Shown: positions 35,321 through 47,726 of the stretch, in pieces
Layout: every line of letters starts with the position of its first letter
How positions within the stretch are numbered: the first letter of the stretch is position 1
From: Acanthochlamys bracteata
Taxonomy: Eukaryota; Streptophyta; Magnoliopsida; Pandanales; Velloziaceae
Assembly: GCA_019914995.1 (NCBI GenBank)
Contig: CM034135.1
Coordinates: forward strand, 3,350,501-3,414,500
Direction: 5' to 3'
DNA length: 64,000 nucleotides
Position numbers and translations under genes: made by a program
Notes under the pieces: model-generated
Told to the model about the DNA's origin: nothing
The model's input: only the letters and a program-made list of their open reading frames with translations
The model's database searches: none

Positions 35321-36764
35321 TTACCACAACAAGAAAAACATCTATCTTGCCTTACTTTGAAAAGCAAAAAAAATCTGAAGTCTGAGGAACTGAGATTTGC
35401 ACTGTATCCTCTTAATGAGAATGATTTGGCAATTCATTGGCAGAATAGATGGCATGCATGCATTCATGCATCAGGTTTATGGTTATGCTAATCTTTTCAT
35501 GGCCAGGTCTCGTACTCTGTGCTTTTTTTTAAGCATAGTAAATCCATTATGCTTTTCTTTGATAGAAAAGTTCAGCTTTGTTTTGGATTTAGATCAGACT
35601 TTCGAAAAATTTCCATGCTGGAACCTGTTCTGTGAGGTAAATCCTACTTTGTTGCCGGGTCTTGTAAATGATAGTGTTAGGGCATTGCAGTGGTTTGCGT
35701 CCATGCACTTTTGCTGATTAGGTCTGGGTGTTTCTGCAGAATAGAAGGATTGCTCCAGCTAACTCTTACTTCATTGCAAGTTAATTGATCTACTTAGTAT
35801 ACTTGAGGAAATTATCTGTGTGATACCTATACTCATGACTTTGATGTGAGGTAACTTGCTGGATTTGGTCTTTTTTATTCCAGGAAGCATGTTAGTGTCT
35901 CCTGGCATAAATCTCATTGAAAGTTGTGGTGGAGTTCAAGTTCAACTATGGTGTAATGCAAATTATGGATATTGTTTAGGACTTCAGAATTTTCAGCTAT
36001 GTGTTGCTGAGAATGGTTGAATCTTGCCAGTTTGCAGAATGCTTGCAGATTTGGTTTAGTATGCTTAATCAGTGTAACTTCTGCATTACACTGGTGATTT
36101 CAGTTTCTGTCATACTCATTGATTGAGGCATCAAACACAGACAGTCTAAGTGCTTCATTAACTTCAAATATTTTTCTGGGAGCTAAGCAAGATACAAGTA
36201 GTGCTTATTATACTGGTGCAATGAATCTTAATACTATTGAATTCTTGTATATAAGTATTCACATTGAATACTTATCTATAAAGTCATAGGGCACATGTTT
36301 TCAATCAAATCAGAATTTTGTATTGCACAGGTTATTGCAGCTCACACGTTGGCTAACATTACAATTAGAAGCTGTAACATCTTCTTTTGTTCTTTTGGTG
36401 GGGATAATACTTCAGGAATGCTTTTTATGAAGGTGAAAAAGCTAATGTTGGTAATCACCAAAAAGAAAATAAAGAGAAAAAATAAAAACAAAGAGCAGCT
36501 AATGTTGATCAACTCGACATATCATCTCTTTGCATGATAATGCCTTAAATTGTCTGAAAAAGCATAATTAACTCCAATCAGGAAAATCAATTCTAGGATG
36601 CTATTGCAAATTTCCAAAACTAGGGTTTAAAGATTAGTTCAATCTTAAGTCGGAGGGTTTAGAGGGAGAACGTTTGATCCTCCTTACTGATTCTCTCTCC
36701 CACTATCATCCGTTCTTCGTTAATTCCTCGTTAAAATCGTTCATATTGATTCGATTTTCAAATA
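35321..36764. other. NST1-like 3' flank and EngB upstream region
   Basis: Contains the 3' UTR of the NST1-like gene and the upstream region of the EngB gene. A TAGGGTTTAA motif near 36623 and a leader at 36660-36764 suggest the EngB transcription start. No other gene is seen. Confidence 0.5.
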
Positions 36765-39700
36765 ATGCCAGCTGCAATTCGATTGAAGACGAGTGTTAAA
36801 TCCAGAATTGAAGTTTCTGGTAAACGATCGAAGCCAACCGGGAAGAATTCAGCGATCAAATCAATTGCTAAGAAGCCTAGCAGCAGGGGAAGTAGCAGTA
36901 ACAAACAGAACAGGTTGAACTTATTGAGGAATACTGATTTTGATTCTGTTAGGAGAAGGACTAGAGCTAACGATGAAAACTCTTTGAGTAAGAATGTTCG
37001 ATTTGTTAGAAGGGGCAAATTGAGAGCTAGGAGAAGAGAGGATTCTGAAGAAGAATCTGATGAGGAATTCTTGAAACGACAGAAAGAAATAGGTCGTTTG
37101 GTTCGAAAGACTAAAAGTTTAAGTAGAGATGAACCAAAAGGTGTGATTCTTGAAGAGTCAGTTGGCAAACTGAAACAGAAAGTGAAAGCTGAGAGTAAAG
37201 GGATTGAGAAGGAAGCAAAAGGTGAAGATAATTCTGATGGACATGGTAAGAAGAAACCAATTAGATTTCAAATGCGAGTGCTCGACAAGAGTGGGAAAAA
37301 GATAAGAGGTCATAAGAAGCCCTCCAATGTTGAGACGTCAGAGTTAGATGTTCTACCGAAGAAGAAGAAAAGGAGAATCAAATTAGACCGCTATGACATA
37401 TCGAATAAGCGGCTTGAAGATGGCTTGGAGACTATTGGTTAGTGTTTTCCCTATTTTGATACTTGTGGTTTCTTTGTAAGTTATGGTTATTATTATTACC
37501 TCATTTTTAGCATCGGTAAGCATTCTAATTTCTATAGAATTTTGTTTGTCTTAACAATACAGGAAAGTCTGAGGAGAAAGATGTTGAACTTTCAAAGAAT
37601 GCTCAGTTTCGTGCTATACAACCCAGTCCCTCAATCCTATCGTTTGTTGAAGAAAATGTACCGCAAGTCATCATTAGATTCCAGGCTTTCATATTTGTGT
37701 AATGGATCATTACTAACTAAACTCATATACTTGTATAGCTTTTGGGTCGCAGGCGTTTGATTGAATTGCAGAATGCCGGTTACAACATTAAGCTTTCTGC
37801 ACCCCTGGATAATACCCCTTTCACTACAGGCGCTGAGAGAGAACGCATAGAAGAAAATGTAAGGCATTTATGTTATACCTTTGTTGAAGGAAAAGCTCTT
37901 TTATTCTTTCATCATAACATATGTAGTGTTGTTGCTAGCTTCTGATACTCAACTCTTGCTGTTAGGTATCCTTAGGCATATTTTGTTTCTGAATGTGAAG
38001 GAATTCCTTTTGGAATTGATGTGGAAACTGAACCAAAAGTGTAGCTTGAAATTTGTGCTTTCATATTGGATGCACTATAGAGCTAGCATTCAAATATGCA
38101 ACAATTAATATTATGAATGTAGTGTCGAGCTTCTTCTTATTATGATAGTAAGCAATTAGGAAAGTTTGCCTACAAATTGAGCTGTGTCCATTTGCTTTAT
38201 TTATGTGTATAGGTGAAGCAAATAGCATACAGCTGCCAACTCTCAGAAGTTTTACTTAGTAGTATGGATACATTTATATGAAACTTGGCCTTAGTTATTT
38301 GGCTGGTTCTGGAAATTCACTTGCATAAACAGTTCATACTAAAATTTTGACCTCAGTATTCTGAAAATTTATTGGACTGTAAAAGTAGGTAAAATTTATT
38401 GGACATAGCCTGGTATAGGTACTTGTTTTCATACACGTCTTTTGAAACACAAAATTGATTGCTTCAACAGGGTATGCTGTTATATGTAAGTTAATATATT
38501 TGATGTATCAGTATTAAATGGTTTTCTGTTGTTAAGATCGTTACAATTTGTTCTAATTCTGAGAACGGCATTCCATGAATGGCCACATGTCATTAGTTGC
38601 TTATCCTGAGCTGTTCTTTCGTAGGTCTTTAGGAACAAGTTGGAATTTTTTGCTGCTGCAAAAGTTTCCACTTCCTTCCCGCCTCCTACTTTCCCTGAAA
38701 TAGCATTTGCAGGTAATTTAAGCTACTTATTGTCTGGAGATGAATAGAATTGCTGACTACTTAACAGTGAATCAGCTTGCTATTTCCCTCTTTGTAGCAT
38801 TTATTTGCTATTGTTCTTTGGTATTCGCAACTGTCATTTACTCGTAGAGTTAGCAGTCTGATGACAGCAGTAGCACTTACTTTGCCTGCTTTATGCATAG
38901 TATCTATATTGTTTACACTATTAAATGCATACTCTTTACTTCACATTGATCTTAGGAATATATGCTTAACATGACCATCCAAGATAGGTTGAATTGCTTT
39001 GCCTGCTTTGAAACTCAAATTCAGTAGAACTCAAGTTTCCTGTTTTAGATTCGACAATTTCTTTTCTTTAAGCTTGAACGACTGGTTTGTTTGATGTTTT
39101 TCAAGTTCCTGTTCCCTGTGTTCTCACTTAAAAGAAAGATTTCAACCTCAGTTGGATGAATTGACGTGCAGTTTGAAACTCATGTTTCTTGTTTGCAATT
39201 TCAGTTAACCCTTTTGACAAATACCTGAACTTGCTTTTGAAGTATAAACCTGCCCAGTATTGTTTTCATAAGGTCTTTGGCTTTGTACTTTTGGGATTTA
39301 TAAAGTGTAGGATTTGGTGTAGTAGGTCTCTTTGTTATAAAGGAAACTGAAATTCAAGTTCCTCTTTTAAAGTTCGACATTTTCTTTTCTTTGAGCTTGA
39401 ATGACTGGTCTGTTTGGTGTTTTTCATGTTCCTGTTCCCTGTGTTCTCACTTAAAAGAAAGATTTCGACCTCAGTAAGATGAATTGATGTGCAGTTTGGA
39501 AACTCATGTTTCTTGTTTGGAATTTCAGTTAACCCTTTTGACAAATACCTGAACTTGCTTTTGAAGTATAAACCTGGCCAGTATTATTTTTCATAAGGTC
39601 GCTGGCTTTCTTTTTTTGGGATTTATAAAGCGTAAATCTGGTGTAGTAGGTCTCTTTGTTATAAAGGAAACTGATGCTGGTCGCCGAGTCCATAACACTT

Positions 39701-41107
39701 AGCTGTGATATCCCAATTGTTATGTGAGAATGGTATTGTTAATGTCACTTTAATTGATTTGTAGTGCTCCATCCTTTTCCTCCCTTGAATTAAGATGGTA
39801 CTGGCATGAAGTAGCATCTTCTAAGATGATTTCCTTTGTCCTAATTAGGCAGGTCAAATGTAGGAAAATCATCATTGCTCAATGCACTTACCAGACAGTG
39901 GGGAGTTGTAAGAACATCAGATAAACCTGGATATACTCAGGTATTCCAGAGTTAGATTGTGCAAACCTTTATCCGTTTACTCTGTCATATGATTGCCGCT
40001 AACTTTCTTATGCAATTTTACAGACTATCAACTTCTTTAGGCTTGCCTCAAAGCTTTGTTTGGTTGATCTGCCTGGATATGGCTTTGCTTATGCGAAGGA
40101 AGAGGTTAAAGATGCATGGGAAGAACTTGTGAGTGCTTAAAATAAATATCCCTGCCAGTATTGTTCTTTTCAACAATTTTAAATGAAATCACTTTAATTA
40201 CTATGTCACCATGAATGTTGGCTTTTCGTGAATTTGTAGGTGAAGGAGTATGTATCCACACGAGTTGGTCTGAAGAAAGTATGTCTGCTAATTGATGCGA
40301 AATGGGGTATGAAACCACGGGATCATGAACTTATTGATTTGATGGAAAGGTATCGCTTGCATATGTACTTTTTGGTAGCATGTTTTCTTGGTCTTTCAGT
40401 AATGTCATTGCATCTGCAATTGGAGTTTCTAGTTTCTACCATCTCATCTTTGAAGTTACTTAGCCTCTCTTATGTTATCTCAACTGTTTTGCATCTTGCT
40501 CGCTGGTTTATCTATAGACGTGTTTCGTACATACATGCTTAGAGCTTGCATATTGTTCTGCTAGATAATCAGCTTAAATTGTTGCATCTGGTATACCTAA
40601 TTGCGTTGGCTTTCTTTGTACTCAGATCTCAAACTCCTTATCAAATTGTACTAACAAAGACTGATGCAGTTTTCCCAATTGATGTTGCGCGTCGTGCAAT
40701 GCAAGTTCAAGAGGTTAAATCTTAACTAGTTTCTGAAGATGGCAGCTAGGATTAACTATCATGTAAAAGCAATCTCTTTATGTTTCTTTTTTCTGAGTTT
40801 GCAGGATCTCAAGGCAAACAATTCAATTGTCAATCCTGTGGTAAGCTCTCTACTTGTACATATTGCTCTAAAAAGTAGAATAGAAGCAGGCAGCATGTAT
40901 GTTTATTGCTTGCGCATTGATCATCAAACTAAAGTGGCAGATGTATTAACAATGGAAGCATGAAGTTACTTGTATGAATCACATAGCACTTTCTAGATTA
41001 ACCTGACCAGCTTGTGATTGTAGATGATGGTGAGCTCTAGGTCTGGTGCTGGTATCAGAAACCTAAGGACTGTGCTTTCCAAGATTGCTCGTTTTGCCAA
41101 GCTGTAG
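36765..41107 (+). CDS. EngB/YihA-family GTPase with long basic N-terminal extension, 496 aa
   Basis: EngB (YihA/YsxC) GTPases assist large-ribosomal-subunit assembly in bacteria and organelles. Coding exons are 36765-37437, 37563-37657, 37739-37858, 38625-38712, 39849-39940, 40024-40128, 40240-40349, 40626-40713, 40805-40840 and 41024-41107, all in phase. The GTPase motifs are complete: G1 GRSNVGKSS (from residue 326), G2 region KPGYTQ, G3 DLPGYG (from 371), G4 TKTD (438-441), G5 SSRSGAG. The first 224 residues are unlike a transit peptide: very rich in Lys, Arg and Ser, with clusters such as PKKKKRRIK, which look like nuclear-localisation signals. This suggests a nuclear or nucleolar form; organelle targeting is not excluded. 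From memory, Arabidopsis At5g58370 has the same layout. Intron 4 carries a 324-bp tandem duplication. Confidence 0.93.
39027..39674 (+). repeat. 324-bp tandem duplication in EngB intron 4
   Basis: Two adjacent copies (about 39027-39350 and 39351-39674) share long identical blocks, such as TTCCTGTTCCCTGTGTTCTC and TTAACCCTTTTGACAAATAC, at an offset of 323-324 bases. They are wholly intronic and probably neutral. Substitutions and small indels separate the copies, so the event is not very recent. Confidence 0.93.
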
Positions 41108-42987
41108 TGCATAAAGTATCTCTCTGTGACTTCTACTTTTCGTGGCAGAAACTGTTATCCTATAAGAATCTCACCTTCTTGGCAGGATACACTAAGAGAA
41201 GTCACATGCATATTTTGCAATGTGGATGCCTTGGAGTGAAGCCTTTACATGGAATGAATCTCCATGATACATATGTTCTCGAGAGATGATCCTTAAAGCT
41301 TATTTGTTAAGCTGCTGATAATTGTGCGGTGTAGATTAATTGATCATGAGGATCAGCATGCTTATTATTTCCTTTACCACAGTGCAATGTAAACGATGCT
41401 TGCAGTGAAAATGGTAAGTCTCCATTAGCAGCTACATCATCAGCCTTTAGTGAAGCCTCAAAGTGCGAAGATTTTGTGGATTTTACAAAAATTCTTGTAC
41501 CAATGATTGAAGTTAATTTCAAGAGCTAATATGCTCTGCTTTCATTCCAATTAGGAGTGGGATTATTTATCCTTTATCAAGTGAGTGTGTTTTGTTTATC
41601 CAATGAAAGCATACCTACATTCATGACAGCTACTGCTTCATGCTTGTTTTGTGGAAGGTGATGCAAGTTTTTTACATGCCTCATCTTTCCACCCCCTTTG
41701 GTATATACTTCAGCATGTACCTGATCCTGAACGTGTCTTATGGTTACTATCTGCATACACCACACTAACCTTCCGGAAAAAGGGACTTCAGTTGAAGTGT
41801 TGAATTCGGAAACCCTTACCATCTTCAACTAACCCACTACCTTGAAGATTATTCTCCAGTTCAGAGCCACATGTTATTAGTTTATCCTGTTGTATTACCT
41901 AGTTTGTTCTAAAAAAGTCTGCTATTTCTTCTATGATTGAGAATGAAAATTACGTATTACGATATATTATAGTATAGAAATCTCCAGAGTCAGAATTCAG
42001 AAATAATAATCTAATCTAACTAATGAGTATTACAATTATTATCAAATTCCTTGTCGTGCTTCAACATTACTTAGCAGAGGGATTCCATCTGTCTGACTGA
42101 TTATAAATTATCTATTGGACGGACAGGATTTTCTTGTGCGGGAATTAGACTGTATCGGACGGCTAGAGATCTGATGAACAAACTGTGGCGAGCAGCTGAT
42201 TGACGGCTCAGTTTGAAGAAATCGACGCGGTAATGGACGGCGACTTGGTCGTCACCTACCGGACCTGCTCCCCAGACTTGATGGTGGATCCCACTCTCTA
42301 GAAAGAAAAATTAAAGGTGCATTTTTTTGGTTTTAAAAATAAATTTTTTAAAAGTGAATTTTTAAAAATAAAATTTAAAAATTCTACTTTTAAAAATAAT
42401 ATAATATACTTTTTTGTATTAAAAAATAAGTTAAAATAATTTTTTAATAAAAAAGAAGTGAATTCTATCCGTAAAAAGAATACACTCTAATCGTCTTTGA
42501 TTTTAGTGACTCAAGATTTAAAAAAGAAAAAAAAAGCAAGAAAGGGAAATAACGTTAAAATAGTGCACGCTCATGTTTGCGCCGGTATTTATTTCAACAT
42601 GAAAGGTGATCAAAACTTGCTCAAAACTCTGGTGGGCTTAAATTACAAAATACCTTAAACATTTTTAACCAAGATTAATAAATCATCTCCCTTATTTTTT
42701 TTCAACAGAAGAATCAGCTAATTAGTTTTGATTATTTCAATTTTTCTTATGGGTTTGGTTTTGATTATTCCAATTTTTTCTCTGAAGTCAAAAGAAGAAA
42801 AACATCACCAAATTCCAACACCCCCTCCCTTACATTCCATTAAAATACAAGCAAGTTGGGCCTCGGTTTGTCTTCCCTTCTTCACCAATAAGTCTTCAGG
42901 TTTGTTCGAATTCTTCGTTCTACCTTCTCTACTGGATTCAATCAATTCGACTACTCAACTGAAAACTCACAGCTTCTTGTTCCGATC
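41108..42987. other. Intergenic, EngB 3' flank and upstream of the 94-aa gene
   Basis: Holds the EngB 3' UTR. Bases 42100-42300 are G/C-richer but match no family in any frame I could follow. Bases 42310-42480 are AT-rich. The final 150 bases before 42988 look like a plant 5' UTR. Confidence 0.5.
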
Positions 42988-43367
42988 ATGTGCCCGTTGA
43001 GAATAGTTCTCATCTTCTTGTCAGCAACGCTCGCTGGATTCTTTGTTCTCCGGGGACTCAAACAATCTAACTCTGACAATCTCCTTTTCTCCGACGATAA
43101 CGTTCCTACTTCCCAGTCCAACTCCGACTCCTCCACCGCTACACTCTTCTCCAAGGTAATTAATTGAAAAATCAATTAATTGTCTCTCCATTTTCATGAT
43201 TTTGAGCTGATTCTAGAAAGCCTCAAATTTTCGTTTTTCTTTGTTTGCAGGTGAAGTTGGGATTCTGGACTTGTGTTGACATGGCGAGTGGGAAATACCT
43301 GTGGAGAAACCTTGTTACTTCATCAACAGCAATGAATTCAGAGAAGAAGAACGATAAGCAACAGTGA
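42988..43367 (+). CDS. Small single-span membrane protein ('methyltransferase-related'), 94 aa
   Basis: A short plant-conserved protein whose databank name, methyltransferase-related, says little, since it has no methyltransferase domain. Coding exons are 42988-43155 and 43251-43367, phase 0. The N-terminus MCPLRIVLIFLSATLAGFFV is a signal anchor or membrane span. A Ser/Asn/Asp-rich linker follows, then the conserved FWTCVDMASGKYLWRNL and a short charged tail. Function is unknown. From memory its Arabidopsis relative At5g58375 sits between the EngB gene At5g58370 and CIPK10 (At5g58380), the same order as here. Confidence 0.85.
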
Positions 43368-44700
43368 GAGATTTGTTAAAATCTGTATTAGGGGGAATGC
43401 CATTTTTCTTCTCCGTAATTGCTTTTTTCGTTTCTTTATTTCTAAAACTTTACTAATTATTACTACGTGGTGGAGTAAATCAAATGAATCTTTGTGTGTT
43501 TCATGCGTGGTGTTGTTTTTCTGATGATTCCTGGAACTGTTTTCTGTGTTTGTTACTTGTTTGGAAATTTAGTATCGTTAGGAGATTATATGTAACCAAA
43601 TTTTCTCTCTTGCTAGAAAATTTGATCAGAGAATTCATGTTTGCTTCCTATTTAAGAGTTGAAGCTCAACGCAGCGATGATAACAGCTTTTTGTAAGTTA
43701 ATTATTTTTTACGTTGAACAAATTTTACGAAGCAAGTAATGCTTTATTTATTTGTTTATCAGGTTCAAGTAAATGCATAAGCATTAATTACAGCACTCAG
43801 CTAAGACGTTAATCAATACGATTACTATAATTATTTTGCATAGGTTATGAAGAATAGCATACATACAGTACAGATACACATACCCGACCCCAAAAGGAAA
43901 TGCAAGCAAAACTTTATTGTTATATTTCTAACCATGAAGGGGTCGTCTAAGAGTGATTAAAAAAATTTAAAAAAAGTTTTTAAAGTTTTTAAAAATAATT
44001 AACTTTTATATCTAAAGAAACAAAAATTATATATAGATATATACATATATTTTATAGTGTACACGCACAAGCACATATATTTTTTGATAAACTAATAAAA
44101 ATTTGTCAAATAATTTTTTTAAAAAATAAAAATTTGTCAAATGATAATACTTAAAAAATTTATTTAAAAATAAAAAATAAAAATTAAATAATAAAATAAC
44201 ATAATAAAATTTGTCAAATAATTTTGATAAACTAACACCAATTGCTTGTTGCGTTGATAAAATGTCAGAATTATATATTTTTTATTTCTTCTCCATCCAT
44301 TTTTATATAGTTTGTAGATTCGGATCGAATCATTAAAATTATTCAAAAATCGTTAATTCAGACATCAAACTGATTCGAATTTACAAAAAATCAAAATATA
44401 TAATCAATTCGGTGTGGTTCAGATCGATCTGAGTGGATTCTAAGTTAAACTGACGATCTGTCAATCCAGATCAATGAGCTGATTAAATTTTTTTTAATTT
44501 CCTTTTCTTCTCGCTGGTCGCTGCAACCAAACGTGATCCCCAACGCAGCGGCGTCTCTCCCTCCCCTAGGCCGATATGCTTTCGATTGTTTCTTTTGCTC
44601 ACACGCCAAAGCAGCTCTATGTATGTACTCGCGGGTAACTCCGTGTACTAGTGCTTGTACCAAACTCCGATGGGTACAGGCACTACAACATGTACTATTG
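43368..44700. other. Intergenic AT-rich DNA
   Basis: The 94-aa gene's 3' UTR is followed by AT-rich spacer. Bases 44500-44700 have gene-like composition and are probably the former 3' part of the dehydrin relic, now without a recognisable K segment. Confidence 0.5.
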
Positions 44701-45470
44701 CTACAGGATGTTGTAGCATGTCCTTCGCCTCCTTCTATAGTAGTATGCTGTTGTTTTTTCTTTGAAACCTTTCTTTTTCCTCCTGCCTCCTTGTCCGTCG
44801 TCTTCCGAAGATGACTGCATATATGTCTTCACAAACACCATATCCAGGTAGGATCGAGTCTCCATACTAAAAAAATTAACTAATATTTTAAAGTATAGCA
44901 TTTTTTACTTATAAATATATATATATTTTAGCACACAATCAATATTAAATTATTAAGAGATATAGACTGTTAAGCCCACCAAATTAAGGTCTATATGGTC
45001 CAACCTAATGCGAGTAGCTGGCCCACCTTCAAGTTAATTACCTTATTTTTTACTTGGGCACTATTCGAAATCCGTACGCTACTAATCCGACTATAACTTA
45101 TTAGACTAGTTCCTTTTTTAATCGGACCCACCAAGCTCTACATGTTATACATTCGGACTTAACCCAACTTAGAGATCTAATAATCAACATTGATGAAATT
45201 TAGTCGTTAGCTTTTAGATAGTGATTCATTCATTAACAGAATATTTAAAGAAACCAGAACTTAAAAATAATGCTCACCGAAGTAGAGCTACAGCTCCCTG
45301 ATCGCCTGAGCTTCTCCCTTGCTGCCGTACTGTCGACACCTTCACCATGGTGTCCTCTTTCGACAGCAGCACCATAGCTTTCTCCGAACCTTAACTGCTT
45401 GTCGTTGTGAGTGTATGTAACGGGTTTGCCATACTGATCAGTGTCGATGGAGAGCAACGTGGAGGTTCTG
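44701..45470 (-). pseudogene. Dehydrin (Y-S type) relic
   Basis: Dehydrins are disordered proteins that protect membranes and enzymes during drought and cold. On the minus strand, about 45470-45278 reads a Y-segment-like DQYGKPVTYT followed by EKLRRSGSCSSTS. A well-formed donor (45277) and acceptor (44815) join it in phase 0 to SSSEDDGQGGRRKKKGFKEK, ending in a stop at 44701. The join recreates the Ser-tract S segment, split by an intron at the position used by many dehydrins. The beginning is lost (no ATG before the Y segment; unrelated repeat-like DNA follows at 45480-45600), and no lysine-rich K segment (EKKGIMDKIKEKLPG type) is found downstream. I therefore read it as a relic truncated at both ends, although its splice sites survive. 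Confidence 0.8.
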
Positions 45471-45908
45471 GACTAGAGATATAGCTGTTGATCTAGCGGG
45501 TTAATCCATTGACCTGGCGGGTCAATTTGATGATCCTCTGGGTTAACTCAAGAACGATCGAATCGGATAGTTTTTGAGATCAATATTTGGTTCGGTTCTA
45601 ACAATTATGCATGTGTTGGAGAACAAAGCAAGCAATCCCTATATGGCTGAAGCTGGCAAAGACGAGAAAAAACAGCTTACGGATTGATATAAATATAAAA
45701 TCTCGTCAAATACAAAAAGGCCATTGACACTTTTATTTATTTCTGCTACAATCTATGCAATACTAATTTATACTCGTACTAATTATGTTCCATAAACCAT
45801 AAATAAGATTATGGTCTCCTGTTGCATTCTCACTGAAATTGGTGCAGGCACTAATTTATATATCATCATGTCCTCATTGCACATGATTCTCGCACACAAT
45901 AATGCTCA
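45471..45908. other. Intergenic with a repeat-like patch
   Basis: Bases 45480-45600 contain repeated words of the GCGGGTTAA/GGCGGGTCAA kind. Similar words occur in inverted orientation near 59518-59560, so this is probably a dispersed repeat end; its class is unresolved. Confidence 0.35.
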
Positions 45909-46193
45909 GCGTGTTTCAAATTCATATAAGTAAATTTTATCAAACTAAAAAATAGAAAGTAAAATTTTTTTAAAATAGATTAAAAGTAAACTTCAATTTT
46001 ATATTTTAATTATTTTTTTAAATAAGTAAAAGTGAAATTTAATTTTTATATTTTAATTTTTTTTTGAGTGGATTGGAAAAAAAGTTTATTTTCAAAGTGT
46101 AGTTACTAGTATAGTATATATTTAAAATATATAAACTATCTGAAAATCTAATTTTGATAAAAAAAATATAAATTTTGAATATTTGGAACACGC
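45909..46193. mobile_element. AT-rich MITE with GCGTGTT ends
   Basis: The left end GCGTGTTTCAAATTCA is matched by the right end, whose reverse complement begins GCGTGTTCCAAATATTCA. The interior is AT-rich and non-coding. No clear target duplication was found, so the superfamily is uncertain. Confidence 0.55.
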
Positions 46194-47215
46194 TTTTAGA
46201 ATGTATTCTTTTAATAGGAGTGAGTTATTGATATTCTTTTAAACAATAACCCAGGGTAAGAGGGTTAACGTCTTCCCACAAATTATTGATCTCACAGGCT
46301 GCCCCTTAATAACGAAGTTTTTTGATATTTGTAAATTTGTTGTACTTGTGATTCCTCAATGCAGCAAAAATAAGCAGCTTCTAGCTGCTGCCTGCTGCAT
46401 GGACAATTACTTGACAGATTGCTTCTTGTGATATAAAAATCTCCAGGCATTAATGGGTTCAATTTCTTTGGAATTTTGGTTGGTATGTGTCATTTTGAGT
46501 CAATAACCATTTATTGATAATTTTGCCGTAAGCCTGTTCTACCAAGCTACATTTTATGGTCATTGTCCATATGTTTGCGGTGCTATTTCTTGGTACTCCG
46601 CAAGCGTGTCTATACTCTTCAATACAAATGTCCTTCGAGTAAAGGCATATGCAAGAAAAAGGGCATTCAAACTTCTGCAAGAAGCATTTTAACTAATTTC
46701 AAGACAGCTACCATCTTCTTCTTGTAATTTCAAGACATCTACGGACACGTTTGAGCGATCCACTTATCATTTTAAATAATTATTTTATTTTTTAATAAAT
46801 TTTTTACAGTACTTTATAAATAACTTAAAATTTATGTTTAACAAAATTTTAAATAATTTTGTTTAAAAAAATTATTTATAAGTATTCGTAACGTTCTCTA
46901 TATCTTTTGTTGTAATGATTGCTAATATTGGTTCTGGCTTACGTACTACACAGAATTCCTAGTTGTCTGCGGATTAGTTTGGACCATGATGATATTCCAG
47001 AAGCTAGTCCTATCCTAATCAGCTAACTTGCTTCACTAGGAATCTTATCCAAACATCTATCATCAGTCCGGAACGCTACATTGAAAAAAGTTCACAAACT
47101 GTACCGTAGAAAGTCAATAGACAGGTGATGTTGGAACGTTTTTCCAATAGGATCCAACACTTTTACAGCGAAGACGACTTCGGGGATGTTCTTTCTTCAA
47201 AAGAAGCCCGACTAA
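46194..47215. other. Intergenic DNA
   Basis: No gene is recognised. A minus-strand open frame at 46459-46680 has no family resemblance. Confidence 0.5.
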
Positions 47216-47455
47216 GGGCGTGTTTACCAACACCCCTAAACTCCACTTCTTTTAAACTCAAGTTTTACATAAATACTTATAAAAGTTAAAATAAATTTTT
47301 TTATCAATAAAATTTTTTTAAAAATTCAAATTTAAAACTTACTAAAAATATATAATTAATATAAAATTTTATTTTTTATTTTATTTTTTAAATTTATTTC
47401 TTAAAAACTCTACTTTCTTCAAAACTCCACTTCCACCCCCTAGGTAAACACGCCC
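47216..47455. mobile_element. Tourist-like (PIF/Harbinger) MITE, 240 bp, best-preserved copy
   Basis: The perfect terminal inverted repeats GGGCGTGTTTACC and GGTAAACACGCCC are flanked by TAA on both sides (47213-47215 and 47456-47458). The subterminal parts also mirror each other (CTCCACTTCTTTTAAAACTC-like at left, CAAAACTCCACTTCC at right). It has no coding capacity. The intact ends suggest this is the youngest member in the window. Confidence 0.92.
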
Positions 47456-47726
47456 TAAGTATCTTATAAATTTCTTTCCTATCCTTTGAATATTTGGCTT
47501 TCAAATCACATTTTTAACACAAACCAAAGCAACAAACGGGAACATAAACATAACTACATAAACTTTACTGAATAAAATTTGCTGAATTATTGCCATTTTA
47601 CCTTTAGAATTCGGACGCAAAGATATATATATATATATAACAAACAGGTAAATATTGACCTAGAGATGATTTGTCTACGGAACAGAGCTGAATCCCGGAC
47701 ATAAGATCTTGGTAATTTTCAGGACT

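Noticed and set aside
35082-35360. 92-codon plus-strand frame covering the NST1-like last exon
   Set aside because: It is in the wrong phase; the exon 35185-35320 read in phase 2 gives the family C-terminus.
44150-44520. AT-rich block with GGATCGAATC-like words, possible fourth hAT MITE
   Set aside because: No inverted ends or target duplication could be paired.
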